A stretch of 64,000 nucleotides of DNA, taken from NCBI RefSeq assembly GCF_003390375.1, contig NZ_QUOT01000001.1, positions 3,286,001-3,350,000 of the forward strand, read 5' to 3'. Shown piece by piece: positions 26,642 to 36,610 of the stretch. A model generated the notes under the pieces. It ran no database searches. It saw nothing but the letters and a program-made list of their open reading frames with translations, and was not told the DNA's origin. This stretch comes from Thalassotalea euphylliae. GTDB lineage: Bacteria; Pseudomonadota; Gammaproteobacteria; Enterobacterales; Alteromonadaceae. How positions within the stretch are numbered: the stretch's first letter is position 1; each line of letters begins with the position of its first letter. A program made the translations under genes and the position numbers.

Positions 26642-28647
26642 TTACACCGTAAATTGTGCAATCATTTGGTTTAACTGCTGAGTAATATCGCGCTGTTCTG
26701 CGCTCTTGCTAGCCATATTACCCGTTTGCGACACAGTGGTTTCGGCCAGATCGTTAACTGCTGAGGTTTGTCGCGTAATTTCGTCTGATGCAAGTACTTG
26801 CTCACGGGTTGCCGACGCCGTTTCATTTGATTGCTGCTCAATAAGTGCAATTGCCTGATTAATTTGCAGTAATTTGTCATTTACTTGCGTAATAATATCA
26901 GCGCTTTGGCTAGTTTTATCGCGACCAACGTGCATGGCATCTACGGCACTGCTGCCGATGCGTGAAGTTTGGCAATGATTTCTTCAATCTCGCCTGTTGA
27001 TTCTTGCGTTCGACTCGCCAAGGTTCTCACTTCGTCGGCAACAACGGCAAAGCCTCTGCCTTGCTCGCCAGCGCGCGCGGCCTCAATAGCTGCGTTTAAC
27101 GCAAGCAGGTTAGTTTGTTCTGCAATACCTTTAATAACTTCAAGCATGGCGGTGATTGCTTGCGAATTATGGTGTAACTCTTCAACCACATTGGCGGCGT
27201 TTGAAACATCATGGGTTAGCTCATCCATCAACTGGCTTGCTTTGGCTGCTAACTGTTGCCCTTCTGCTGATTCAGAATTGGCTTGAGTGGCATGATCAAG
27301 GGCTGTTTGTGCATTGTCAGAAATACCGTGAATGGTTTGTGTCATCTGCGATGTTGCCGTTGCAATTTGCTCAATATAGCCTTTTTGCTCAGACATAGTA
27401 CTAGAGAAATTATCTACGAGGTCGCTAACATCGCTCGATTCAACCAGTACCTTCTCTGTCGTCGTTTTGCTTTGTTTCACAATGTGTTGAATATTCTCGA
27501 CAAATAGATTAAACGAATCGCTTAACTGGCCCAACTCGTCGTTTCTACTCATTTCAATTCGCTGCGTTAGGTCGCCTTCACCAGTGGCAATATCGTCCAT
27601 TGCTTTGGCAATTTGTTGAATCGGCGTCGTTAATAGCCGTTGAATGGTTAGCATCATCACACCTGCAGTGATCAAGATAATGACAATAACCGCTAGTGAA
27701 GACGTCCAAATCGAATGGTTTACTGGCTCATCAATAACGTATTGCGGCACCATAAAGCCAACACGCCAATCAAGCGCTAAGGTGTCATCTTTTATGCTGG
27801 CAACGTAGACTAGGTAGTCTTCACTTTGCCAAGTGACATGCGTTAGCGCTTCGTCTTTTTGCTCCGCAAGTCGCATTAAATCGCCAAAACCTGCTGCGCC
27901 TTCAATTTGACTGTCGACCACATTTAGTTTTGGCAGACTGCTCATGTCGATGCGATTTTGACTGTCAGGGAATGAAATCAGTTGACCGTCAGCAGTAAAT
28001 AAAAAGCCGTAGCCTAGGCCTTGGAATTTCATCGTGTCAATTAAGCTGTGGCGAATTTCAGAGGCGAGAATGTCGATTCCCATTACACCGAGCAGCGCGC
28101 GATTGTCGCCGTATACTGTGGTTTTAATGGAAGTGACAATCGACTTGTCGTTGGCATCAATTTCAGGCTTGGTAATAAACAAGCGATCTTTTGATAGCGC
28201 TTCGTGCCACCAAGGACGCACACTGGTTGAATAGTTTGGATCGTTGTAGCGACCGTTTAAATCAAAGTACTCGTGTGTCGCTTTGGGCGCGTAAAACACT
28301 GACTTGATCATCGGGTCGCTTTGAGATTCGTTTTTAAAGAGCTGAACAATTTGTTGGTAGGTTTTATCGCCTGAGATATCGCTACCTCGTTCGGTGTAAT
28401 TTGCAAACCATTCATTGACGAAAGGGTTGCTTTGCAGTGAGGTAACCACACGCGAACGTTCGCGGAAGAATTCATGGATACCATCAGATGCTTGCGTTGT
28501 TGAAATGCGAATGTTTTGTAAAACAGAGGCTTCAACACTTGTGGCCCGTTCACTGGTAACGGTAAATGCCACAATAATGGCAATAACAGAAATAATGCTA
28601 GATACAGACAGCAGTACCTTGCGCATTACAGAGGGACGATTGGACAT
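26642..28647 (-). pseudogene. Methyl-accepting chemotaxis protein, broken by a frameshift
   Basis: Two adjacent frames make up one chemoreceptor. The first (28647-26941) has an N-terminal membrane helix (~9-28), a periplasmic dCache-like sensor domain, a second helix (~305-327), HAMP and most of the signalling hairpin with its tip (EQTNLLALNAAIEAARAGEQGRGFAVVADEVR). It runs into a stop after AKLHASAAVP. The remaining ~97 codons (26935-26642) start AMHVGRDKTSQSADI and complete the C-terminal coiled-coil. Restoring one base around 26944-26953 gives the expected HASAAxAVDAM junction with family spacing. So it is a one-base deletion or a sequencing error. Without the last helix the receptor would probably be unstable and unable to signal. 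Confidence 0.9.
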
Positions 28648-29045
28648 ACTTCACCTTAATCATTTTACTTCAAAATACATCTTCTCAACCAAGTACAGCT
28701 TGTCGATTTTATTGTTATGTGAACCACTATTTTGACTAACTTGCTTCAGAAGTTCGTTATATCACCTGACTTACTATCGATATAATTATTATTAATGGGC
28801 GATATCACGAACCCTAATCTTGACCAATCTGGTCGGATTTGTCACGTCAAAATTATTCATCCGTTGTGAATAATTACGCAGTAGTGATTGTTAAGGTGGC
28901 GACACAAAACTAAGCAGTAAATAAAGCTGAGCAGTAAATTTCATTCAGCTATCTAGATGATTTGCAGCTAGATAAGTGCGATTGTTGGGCAAGCTTCAGA
29001 ATAAAACGGATAAAAGAGTGGGAAACAGTAGGAAGTGAAAAACAA
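28648..29045. other. Intergenic region between chemoreceptor and peptidase genes
   Basis: No open frame of note. It contains a 9-bp inverted repeat AATTATTCA/TGAATAATT (28851-28859 and 28867-28875), a GACCAATCTGGTC palindrome (28822-28834) and two near-tandem copies of an AGCAGTAAAT-containing unit around 28912-28938. These could be regulator sites for the chemoreceptor, whose start lies ~175 bases away, but I recognise no known operator. Confidence 0.4.
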
Positions 29046-29065
29046 AGGCGGCTTATAAGCCGCCT
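29046..29065 (-). terminator. Hairpin terminator after the S9 peptidase gene
   Basis: Palindrome GGCGGCTTATAAGCCGCC, followed on the minus strand by TTTGTTTTTC, 26-45 bases past the peptidase stop. Confidence 0.8.
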
Positions 29066-29090
29066 TAAAGAGTACGTCTAAATCGCCAGT

Positions 29091-31316
29091 TTATGGTTGG
29101 AAGTGACGATTAAAGAAATTCACTATGGTGCCATTCAAATGCACTTTAACGGCTTTGCCGCGCATACTGTGCTTACTGCCTGGGTATGTCATTAGCTCGA
29201 ATGTTTTGTTTTTATCCTGCATCGCTTTAATTAGCTTAGTGGTGTTGGTGAACAATACGTTATCGTCAGCCATGCCATGGTAAACCAGCAATGCGCCTGA
29301 TAGTCCATCAATATAAGGGAAAACACTACTCGCATCGTAACCTGCCTGGTTAGCTTGTGGGTGGTTTAGATAGCGTTCGGTGTAGTGAGTGTCATACAAC
29401 ATCCAATCGGTTACCGGAGCGCCAGAAACACCGGCTTTAAAGTAATCGCCCGCCTTGAACATGGTCATCAGTGCCATATAACCGCCGTAAGAATGGCCGT
29501 ATATACCAATGCGTTCTTTATCAACGAACGGTAAGGTATGAAGGTATTTTACGCCAGTGATTTGATCGGTAACTTCAACGTCACCCAACTTTTCATAAAT
29601 TGGGAATTCAAATGCAGTGCCACGATAGTTTGAGCCGCGGTTGTCCAGTTGGAACACGACATAGCCTTGTTGCACTAAATACTGAGTTAAGTACTCCTTT
29701 GAGCCCCATTGATTGGTAACGCGCTGCGCATGTGGGCCGCCATAAACGCGGACAATCACAGGGTACTGCTTACCTGGCGCCATGTTTTTCGGCTTGTATA
29801 ACTTGTAGTAAAGGTTGGCTTGACCATCATCAGACTTGAGCGAGCCAAACTCTGGTTGCACCCAATCGCCTAGATAAGGGGTTAGTGGGTGGGTTTCGTC
29901 AAGTTTGTTTTCTGATAACCAAGTTAGGTGCTCGCCGCCAATTTGGTGCAAACTCACTTGTTTAGGCTGGGCAATGCTCGAATAATCATCCAAATAGGTT
30001 TGGTAATCACCCGCAATAGTCACATCGTGATAGCCGTTACGTTTGGTGACGCGCGCAACGTGCTCTGGCGATTTACCTGATAACGGCGCTTTGTAAAGGT
30101 GACGTTCAAGCGGAGTATCGGCACGACCAGTAAAGTAGACCCAGCCATTTTTTTCATCAACCGCTTTGATGCTATCTACCACCCATTCGCCTTTGGTTAG
30201 CTGGGCGGTTAATTCACCTTTCTTGCTGTAGTGATAAAGGTGTTTAAAGCCATCACGCTCTGATGCCCAAATAAAACTGCCATCGCTTAAGAAACGCAGA
30301 TCATCGTGCAGGTTTAGCCAGTAATCTGACGTTTCAGTTAGCAATGTGTTTTGGCGGCGCGATTTAATATTGTAGCTGCGTAGCTCTAGAGTTTGCTGGT
30401 TGCGACTCTGCCATTGGTAGGTTAGCTGTTGGCTATCTGGCATCCAATTAACACGTGGTAGATAAATGTCGGTTTTATCACCAGTGTCGACAAATCGAAT
30501 ACGCTTACCTTTAACGTCCACAGTTGCCAATTGAATGTTAACGTTGTTGGTGCCAGTTGCAGGGTAGCGCTGCTCAATTAGTTTAATTTCTTCCGCGTAA
30601 ATTTCATTGCGGATTTCTACTTGTACTGGCGATTCATCAACTCGTAAAAAGGCTAAGTTTTGCTCGTTTGGCGCCCACCAGTAACCTGTCATTCGACCCA
30701 TTTCTTCTTGGGCGACAAACTCTGACATGCCGTTTTTAATTAGCCCGCCACCGTCTTTGGTTAAACGGCGTTCTTTGCCCGAGCTTAGCTCGTAAGCATA
30801 AATGTTTTGCTCACGAATAAAGGAAATGTAATTACCCTTTGGCGAAAACTTAACGTCGGTTTCAAATTCCGGCGTATCGGTAATACGACGTGCAGTCTGT
30901 TCAGTTAGACTGTAGTAGTAAACGTCACCATTAAGTGGAAACAATAACGCGGTGCCGTCGCTAGAAAAGGTATACTCCATAATGCCTGAGCCATAAACAC
31001 GTTGGCGTTCGCGGCGTGCTTTTTCTTCGTCAGACAAGGTTTCAGGGCCTGAGAAAATATCGTTGGAGTCAACCAGTAAGCGATGCTGTTTATCGGCAAG
31101 GTTGTATTCCCACAAGTCATAACGGTACAAGTCTTCTTTTTTACCTTGTAGATAGGTAACGCGTTGGCCGTCTGGAGAAAACTTAAGAGACTTTGGCGTT
31201 TGACCACTAAGTGACGGCGAACTGTAAATACGCTCTAATGAAAGCTGTTCGGCATACACAGGTTGCAATGCCAGCGCACATCCCAGAGTGAGTGCGACTC
31301 GAGTGAATAACGTCAT
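29091..31316 (-). CDS. Dipeptidyl peptidase IV-like S9 serine peptidase, secreted
   Basis: Prolyl-specific peptidase expected to remove X-Pro dipeptides from peptides in the periplasm. It has 741 residues. A signal peptide covers about 1-22 (LTLGCALALQPVYA). An eight-bladed beta-propeller (DPPIV N-terminal region) runs to about residue 470, with the substrate-binding Glu pair region SEFVAQEEMGR. An alpha/beta hydrolase domain follows, with Ser609 in GHSYGGY, Asp in HGMADDNV and His in GSKHSMRG. The VRVYGGPHAQ motif is typical of S9B. Peptide use is common in this bacterial group, so a nutritional role is likely. Confidence 0.94.
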   Translation of the reverse strand: MTLFTRVALTLGCALALQPVYAEQLSLERIYSSPSLSGQTPKSLKFSPDGQRVTYLQGKKEDLYRYDLWEYNLADKQHRLLVDSNDIFSGPETLSDEEKARRERQRVYGSGIMEYTFSSDGTALLFPLNGDVYYYSLTEQTARRITDTPEFETDVKFSPKGNYISFIREQNIYAYELSSGKERRLTKDGGGLIKNGMSEFVAQEEMGRMTGYWWAPNEQNLAFLRVDESPVQVEIRNEIYAEEIKLIEQRYPATGTNNVNIQLATVDVKGKRIRFVDTGDKTDIYLPRVNWMPDSQQLTYQWQSRNQQTLELRSYNIKSRRQNTLLTETSDYWLNLHDDLRFLSDGSFIWASERDGFKHLYHYSKKGELTAQLTKGEWVVDSIKAVDEKNGWVYFTGRADTPLERHLYKAPLSGKSPEHVARVTKRNGYHDVTIAGDYQTYLDDYSSIAQPKQVSLHQIGGEHLTWLSENKLDETHPLTPYLGDWVQPEFGSLKSDDGQANLYYKLYKPKNMAPGKQYPVIVRVYGGPHAQRVTNQWGSKEYLTQYLVQQGYVVFQLDNRGSNYRGTAFEFPIYEKLGDVEVTDQITGVKYLHTLPFVDKERIGIYGHSYGGYMALMTMFKAGDYFKAGVSGAPVTDWMLYDTHYTERYLNHPQANQAGYDASSVFPYIDGLSGALLVYHGMADDNVLFTNTTKLIKAMQDKNKTFELMTYPGSKHSMRGKAVKVHLNGTIVNFFNRHFQP

Positions 31317-31431
31317 AATAAACCTGGATTTTATTATTGATAAAAGTGGTTAATGCCAATGCGTTGAAGCAATCTAAGCATTAACCAAGGATTTTGTGTT
31401 GTCGCATACTAGCAAAATTCACCGGCTAAGG

Positions 31432-32793
31432 CTAAATCGCCTCTAAAGCTTCGCTCAGCTTTTTAACGCCGATAACTTTCATGCCATCAATCTTAGTTTT
31501 TGGCATATTGTTATACGGCACAATCGCCCGTTTAAAACCGTGCTTAGCGGCCTCATTGATGCGCTCTTGACCACTAGGCACAGGGCGAATTTCACCTGAC
31601 AAACCTACTTCACCAAATACCACTAAATCTTGCGGTAGGGCGCGATCGCGAAAACTAGAAACTAACGCTAAAAGTAAGGCCAAATCGATACTAGTTTCAG
31701 ACACTTTAACGCCACCAACCACGTTAACGAATACGTCTTGGTCATTCATTTGCAGACCGCCGTGGCGATGTAAAATCGCCAGTAGCATGGCAAGTCGGTT
31801 TTGCTCAGCGCCAACCGCAACACGCCTTGGATTACCGAGCGCGGAGTGATCCACTAAGGCTTGAATTTCAACCAGTAGCGGTCGAGTGCCTTCCCATAAA
31901 ACCATAACGATACTGCCTGGTGTTTGCTCTTCACCACGGTTAAGAAAAATCGCAGACGGATTTTTGACTTCTTTAAGCCCAGTACCTGTCATGCCAAAGA
32001 CGCCGAGCTCATTGACTGCGCCAAAACGGTTTTTATGGCCACGCAAGGTGCGATATCGTGAATCGGTTGAGCCTTCGAGCATAATGGAGCAGTCAATACA
32101 GTGCTCAAGTACTTTAGGGCCAGCCAAAGAACCGTCTTTGGTGACATGGCCCACTAAAATCATGGCAACGTGGTGCTGTTTGGCAAAGCGGGTTAAGAAT
32201 GCGGCGCTTTCGCGCACTTGTGAAACACTTCCCGGTGCCGACTGAATATCGGCCATATGCATTACTTGTATGGAATCAATAACCATGATTTTTGGCTGCT
32301 CACGCTCGGCAATATGGCAAATATTTTCAACGCTAGTTTCTGATAATAACTTCAACTGATCGGTGGCTAGCCCTAAACGCTTGGCACGCATGGCGACTTG
32401 CTGCAAGGACTCCTCACCTGTGATGTACAAGGTTGGCATTTGGCTCGCTAAGTGACACATGGTCTGCAGCAATAATGTACTTTTGCCCGCGCCAGGCTCA
32501 CCACCAATTAAAATCGCACTGCCTGGTACGATACCGCCACCTAAAACACGATCGAACTCAAGGAATCCCGATGAAAAACGTGGTAAATCTGTTAAGTCGA
32601 TACTATCTAACGTTTGAACTTGCGACGCGACGCTGCCAGCGAAGCCTGAAAAGCTTCCTCCGCGGCCACTTGCCTTGGGCTGACGAAACTCTGAAATAGT
32701 GTTCCAAGCCTTACATTCTGGGCATTGGCCGAGCCAACGAGAAAAGTCAGCACCGCATTCAGTGCAGACATACGAAGTTTTATTTTTTGCCAT
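31432..32793 (-). CDS. radA: DNA repair protein RadA
   Basis: RecA-like ATPase that promotes branch migration in recombinational repair. All modules are present in 453 residues: N-terminal zinc finger (Cys10, Cys13, Cys24, Cys27 in CTECGADF and GQCPEC), Walker A GGEPGAGKSTLL near 95-106, the RadA-specific KNRFG motif in GHKNRFGAVNELGVF, and a C-terminal Lon-protease-like domain without the proteolytic role. The position next to serB and a PilZ gene matches Vibrio and Shewanella relatives. Confidence 0.97.
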   Translation of the reverse strand: MAKNKTSYVCTECGADFSRWLGQCPECKAWNTISEFRQPKASGRGGSFSGFAGSVASQVQTLDSIDLTDLPRFSSGFLEFDRVLGGGIVPGSAILIGGEPGAGKSTLLLQTMCHLASQMPTLYITGEESLQQVAMRAKRLGLATDQLKLLSETSVENICHIAEREQPKIMVIDSIQVMHMADIQSAPGSVSQVRESAAFLTRFAKQHHVAMILVGHVTKDGSLAGPKVLEHCIDCSIMLEGSTDSRYRTLRGHKNRFGAVNELGVFGMTGTGLKEVKNPSAIFLNRGEEQTPGSIVMVLWEGTRPLLVEIQALVDHSALGNPRRVAVGAEQNRLAMLLAILHRHGGLQMNDQDVFVNVVGGVKVSETSIDLALLLALVSSFRDRALPQDLVVFGEVGLSGEIRPVPSGQERINEAAKHGFKRAIVPYNNMPKTKIDGMKVIGVKKLSEALEAI

Positions 32794-32974
32794 GATTATC
32801 CTTTTGGGGCACAGATATTGCTAGCTCGATGCGTTAGATATTGATTTTAATTAAATTGTGTTTAAAAATTGGCGCTTAATACTGTCTTAACTGGTTATTA
32901 TCGGCTAAGTCTTATATATACTGGCTTGTGTCGTAATTCGCAATTAGCGCCATTGTAAAGAAAATAGAGATTAG

Positions 32975-35419
32975 ATGACCAAGAATTTTTCTCAATATGC
33001 AAAAATCATTGAGCGTTTTAGAGGCCAAGTAAAGCAATCCGACTTTGAGGCAACTTTTTTAGACGCGACAAAAAATATTGCGAAAACCGAACGCTTCCTA
33101 CTAAAAATGGAAATTAAGCGTTTGGCACAACCTTGTACTCGTTTGATTGATTTACGTGGTCATGTCGATGGTGAATGTAAAGCCTTTGAAGATGAAGAGC
33201 GCACGCATTATCTCGATGACTTAGCGATTCGAGTATACAAAGATAATGTCAGCGCTTATGGCGGTTACACCTTCGGTGTTTACGAGGCAGTAAACAATAC
33301 TGAAAACAATTTTCGCGTTATTTATCAACGCGAGAAAGCCGGCAGCCTGCCAACAGCAGCGCCAAGCGGCACACCAAAAGTTCAAGAAAAACTCTATTAC
33401 CCCGCTAAATTTGTACCTTTTGGAGATTTTTATAATCGCCAAGAAGAACGCATGAATTTCGCGATCGCCGTTGGTGTAACGCTTGCTAATGGTGAACAAA
33501 TAGAAGCGACTAGCTCAGACTTAAGTATTTCAGGTGTTAAGCTGCGCTTTGCGGCCATGCAAAAAATATCGGTTGGCGATGTTATTAAGCTTGAATTTAC
33601 TGGCCTAACGCAGGAGTTCCAATTTGGTAGTCAGTCCATCTTTGAGTATCAAGTAGAAAACATCAGTATTGAAAACCAAGTTCAACTGATTGGTGCGTCA
33701 CGCATTCTCGACAAAGAAAAAGATGGTTTTAAGCAGTTTCTCAAAGGTTTTATTCAAGGCAACAAACGCCGCTATAAAGTTAATTTAGACAATACCATTG
33801 CCGCGTTAAAATCTCGCAGCTTAGAACAATTTGCCTTGCCGAAAATCAATGAGTTACCAGTATTTGTGGCAGCCAGAGAAGGTAAATTTGTACCGCGTTA
33901 CGCATTAACCTGTAATAACAATCAAGCGGTATATCAGTACTGGCAAAATGAAGCGAAGCAAAGCACGTTATATAACTTGATTGATTCAGATCGAGTTGAG
34001 CGTATGCTACGTGCTGAAAAAACTGGACACTCCTTATTGGTGTACAGCTTTGTTCATCAAAGTCAGGGGCGCTCTTATTTTTACACCGCGGATGAGAAGC
34101 AACTTGCTCAAGATGAATCATTTGCGAGGCACTTTTTAGGCTTTGCCGCGTCGAAATCGACATTTGCCGTTACTATGCTCTCAATTGTTGCAGTTGATAA
34201 AGCAAAGGCGAATGCACCATTAACGCTTGCAAACACCTTGACCAAAAAAGATGCCTACCTAGACATGCCAATTTCGGAAGAGGTGCAAAGTATTCTTTCG
34301 GGCTTGTCATATATTGTCGTCGCGACTGACGTGACCACAAAGCAAATACGCAGTGATTACCAGCAGTTTAATTACGACGACATTGTCACCAGCAAGTTAA
34401 AAGCATTTGGTCACAAGCGTTTGGTTAACGTGCCTGCTATGGATGAAATTGGTGTTAACTATCGAAATCAACGACAAGAGCCTAGATTTGTCTATAAGAC
34501 TCCTGTCGAGGTTGAGGCGGAAGGTGTTATGTGGACAGGCACTTCGCAGGATTTTTCGGTATCAGGCCTTAAAGTGCACTTAGATAAGTCGGCGGTATTA
34601 ACCAAAGGCGAAATTGTTAAAATCGCCTTCCCGAATCTACAAAAAATTACGTCAACTTTTGAGTTAAAATCGCTGCCTTATGAAGTCATGCGCATCAATA
34701 AAAAGAAAAATGTGCTGAATTTACGCGTTCATGTTGAGCGTCATCAGCATATTGGCAGAGCTTTCTTCAAAGTATTGATTGAAAAAAATAAAGCCAAGCT
34801 GACCAAAGAAGAATACGCAGACATGACACCGGGTCTTGCCAAAGCATTACGCACAATCTACGCGAAAAGTACGAGCGTCCCGAGCTTCTTCGTGCAATCA
34901 AGTGGCAGTCGTTACAAGGTTGAAACTTTGGCAATCGGTAATAATGAAAAACCGTTTTTAATGAGCATGAAGGGCTTAAGTGATCGGCCTAAGCACCTCA
35001 ATCTTTACCCATTATTACATCACCCAGAAGCCGCTAATCTAGTTAACCTCACGTTGAAAAAACTACAACAAGCTGATGCTCCAGCAGAGGAAACCTTGTT
35101 TATTTCAATTAAGCGAAATGTTGACGCGATTGATCAGGCAGTGACAACTAAGTTAGCCAGTGAACTAAGTTCCACTAAATTGAAAAAAATGTTTATCGAC
35201 AAGGCGCGAAAAAACGGTGAGTTTTACTGTGTGCAAATTAAATTGTCTCGCACCGTAGAGCCGGATATGGAGCACTTGAACCCAGAGTTAAGCTATATTG
35301 GTTCTTATGCAATTCATCGCGGTAAGCAATTGGAACAGGAAATTTGGAGCGTTGCTGGCGTCATGCAGTGTTTCGATATCACCCAAGAAGTGATAAATCG
35401 CCATAAACTGCTAAATTAA
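32975..35419 (+). CDS. Large protein with two PilZ domains (PlzC-like)
   Basis: An 814-residue cytoplasmic protein. Two PilZ-like regions can be seen. One starts near residue 155 with RQEERMNF and has DLSISGVKLRF; the other starts near 505 with RQEPRFVY and has DFSVSGLKVHL. Both keep the RxxxR and D/NxSxxG parts that bind cyclic di-GMP, so each could bind the second messenger. The rest has no domain I recognise. Vibrio cholerae has a PilZ protein (PlzC) in the same place between radA and serB, which supports orthology. It probably affects motility or surface growth; the target is unknown. It is divergent from radA and followed by a strong terminator. Confidence 0.88.
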   Translation: MTKNFSQYAKIIERFRGQVKQSDFEATFLDATKNIAKTERFLLKMEIKRLAQPCTRLIDLRGHVDGECKAFEDEERTHYLDDLAIRVYKDNVSAYGGYTFGVYEAVNNTENNFRVIYQREKAGSLPTAAPSGTPKVQEKLYYPAKFVPFGDFYNRQEERMNFAIAVGVTLANGEQIEATSSDLSISGVKLRFAAMQKISVGDVIKLEFTGLTQEFQFGSQSIFEYQVENISIENQVQLIGASRILDKEKDGFKQFLKGFIQGNKRRYKVNLDNTIAALKSRSLEQFALPKINELPVFVAAREGKFVPRYALTCNNNQAVYQYWQNEAKQSTLYNLIDSDRVERMLRAEKTGHSLLVYSFVHQSQGRSYFYTADEKQLAQDESFARHFLGFAASKSTFAVTMLSIVAVDKAKANAPLTLANTLTKKDAYLDMPISEEVQSILSGLSYIVVATDVTTKQIRSDYQQFNYDDIVTSKLKAFGHKRLVNVPAMDEIGVNYRNQRQEPRFVYKTPVEVEAEGVMWTGTSQDFSVSGLKVHLDKSAVLTKGEIVKIAFPNLQKITSTFELKSLPYEVMRINKKKNVLNLRVHVERHQHIGRAFFKVLIEKNKAKLTKEEYADMTPGLAKALRTIYAKSTSVPSFFVQSSGSRYKVETLAIGNNEKPFLMSMKGLSDRPKHLNLYPLLHHPEAANLVNLTLKKLQQADAPAEETLFISIKRNVDAIDQAVTTKLASELSSTKLKKMFIDKARKNGEFYCVQIKLSRTVEPDMEHLNPELSYIGSYAIHRGKQLEQEIWSVAGVMQCFDITQEVINRHKLLN

Positions 35420-35443
35420 AAACATTCACCAGTGATCAAAACA

Positions 35444-35479
35444 AAAAAGCCAGTATATTTCGCAATATGCTGGCTTTTT
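35444..35479 (+). terminator. Bidirectional terminator between the PilZ gene and serB
   Basis: Stem AAAAAGCCAG/CTGGCTTTTT, extended by ATA/TAT. It is A-rich before and T-rich after, so it can serve both convergent genes. Confidence 0.9.
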
Positions 35480-35530
35480 CTTATGATGTTTTTTCTTGTG
35501 TTGCGTTTTTCTTCGGCAGGAAAAAGTGGG

Positions 35531-36538
35531 TTATTTTAACCAATGAAGCATACAATCCAAGCCACTATGGCTAATGCTTGAATCGGCTTTCGCCAGTACG
35601 AGCGGTTTTGCTTTATAGGCGACACCTAGGTGAGCTGCTTCCATCATCACAAGATCATTAGCACCATCGCCCATGGCAACCGTTTGTGTTGCCTTAATGC
35701 CATATTGCGCAGCGAGTTCAATAAGCACGTCTGCTTTCTTTTGAGCGTCAACCACATTGCCAAGCACCTTGCCTGTTAATTTCTCATCAACAATCTCTAG
35801 CGTGTTCGCATAGGCGGCATCTAAACCTAGCGTTTCTTTCAGATGGTCAGCAAAATAGGTAAAGCCGCCGGAGGCAATAGCAACACGCCAATTGTGTGCT
35901 TTTAATGCCTCAACTAAGGTGACTAAGCCTGCCATTAACGGCAAGTTATTCGCGACTTCTGCAAGAATTAATTCTGGCGCATCTTCAAGGGTGGCAACGC
36001 GTTGATGCAAGCTTTGCGAAAAATCTAGCTTACCTTGCATTGCTAGTTCCGTTACCTCGGCAACTTTTTCACCAACGCCTGCCAACTTTGCAATTTCGTC
36101 AATACATTCAATTTCAATCGTGGTGGAATCCATGTCCATCACCAATAAACCCGGTTCGTCTAAGCGTGGTGCGTCAGCGACAATGGCTGCTTCGAAATTC
36201 TCGCTTTGGGTCAATGTTACTAACTGCTCGCGCGCAAATGTAATGTTTTCACATTCAATTGCAAAACTGACACTTTCCAGTTGATTCCGTTGATTGACCG
36301 CGGTTAATGCGGTCAACGATAGTTGGCATTGCTGTTCGATACGAGCAAGTAAGCTGACACTAAGCGAGCTAAAAACCACAAGTTCAATGTTTGAATTTTG
36401 CGCCTGATACTCGCTAAATTGAAAACCGCTCGGGGTTGTTGAAAGGCACACAGGCGCTTGAGCTAATGCAGTTTGAAAGGCTTGTGAAAGCGACTGGTCG
36501 CTGACACTGACATCAGATTGAAAATTGCTGGTAATCAC
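35531..36538 (-). CDS. serB: Phosphoserine phosphatase
   Basis: Last step of serine synthesis: hydrolysis of O-phosphoserine. A HAD-superfamily enzyme of 335 residues. An ACT-like N-terminal part (~1-120) precedes the catalytic domain with the nucleophile motif VMDMDSTTIEIECIDEIAKLAG near 130-150, ASGGFTYFAD (motif II) and VAMGDGANDLVMM (motif IV). The start is GTG at 36538. It is divergent from the ytjB-like gene, with about 70 bases shared as a promoter region. The serB-ytjB pairing matches E. coli. Confidence 0.96.
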   Translation of the reverse strand: MITSNFQSDVSVSDQSLSQAFQTALAQAPVCLSTTPSGFQFSEYQAQNSNIELVVFSSLSVSLLARIEQQCQLSLTALTAVNQRNQLESVSFAIECENITFAREQLVTLTQSENFEAAIVADAPRLDEPGLLVMDMDSTTIEIECIDEIAKLAGVGEKVAEVTELAMQGKLDFSQSLHQRVATLEDAPELILAEVANNLPLMAGLVTLVEALKAHNWRVAIASGGFTYFADHLKETLGLDAAYANTLEIVDEKLTGKVLGNVVDAQKKADVLIELAAQYGIKATQTVAMGDGANDLVMMEAAHLGVAYKAKPLVLAKADSSISHSGLDCMLHWLK

Positions 36539-36610
36539 GAAAGAGTCCTAAATTCAGTATTTAAACAGATGCATACATGCTATATGGTATAAATATTGTT
36601 CACTTGGTTA

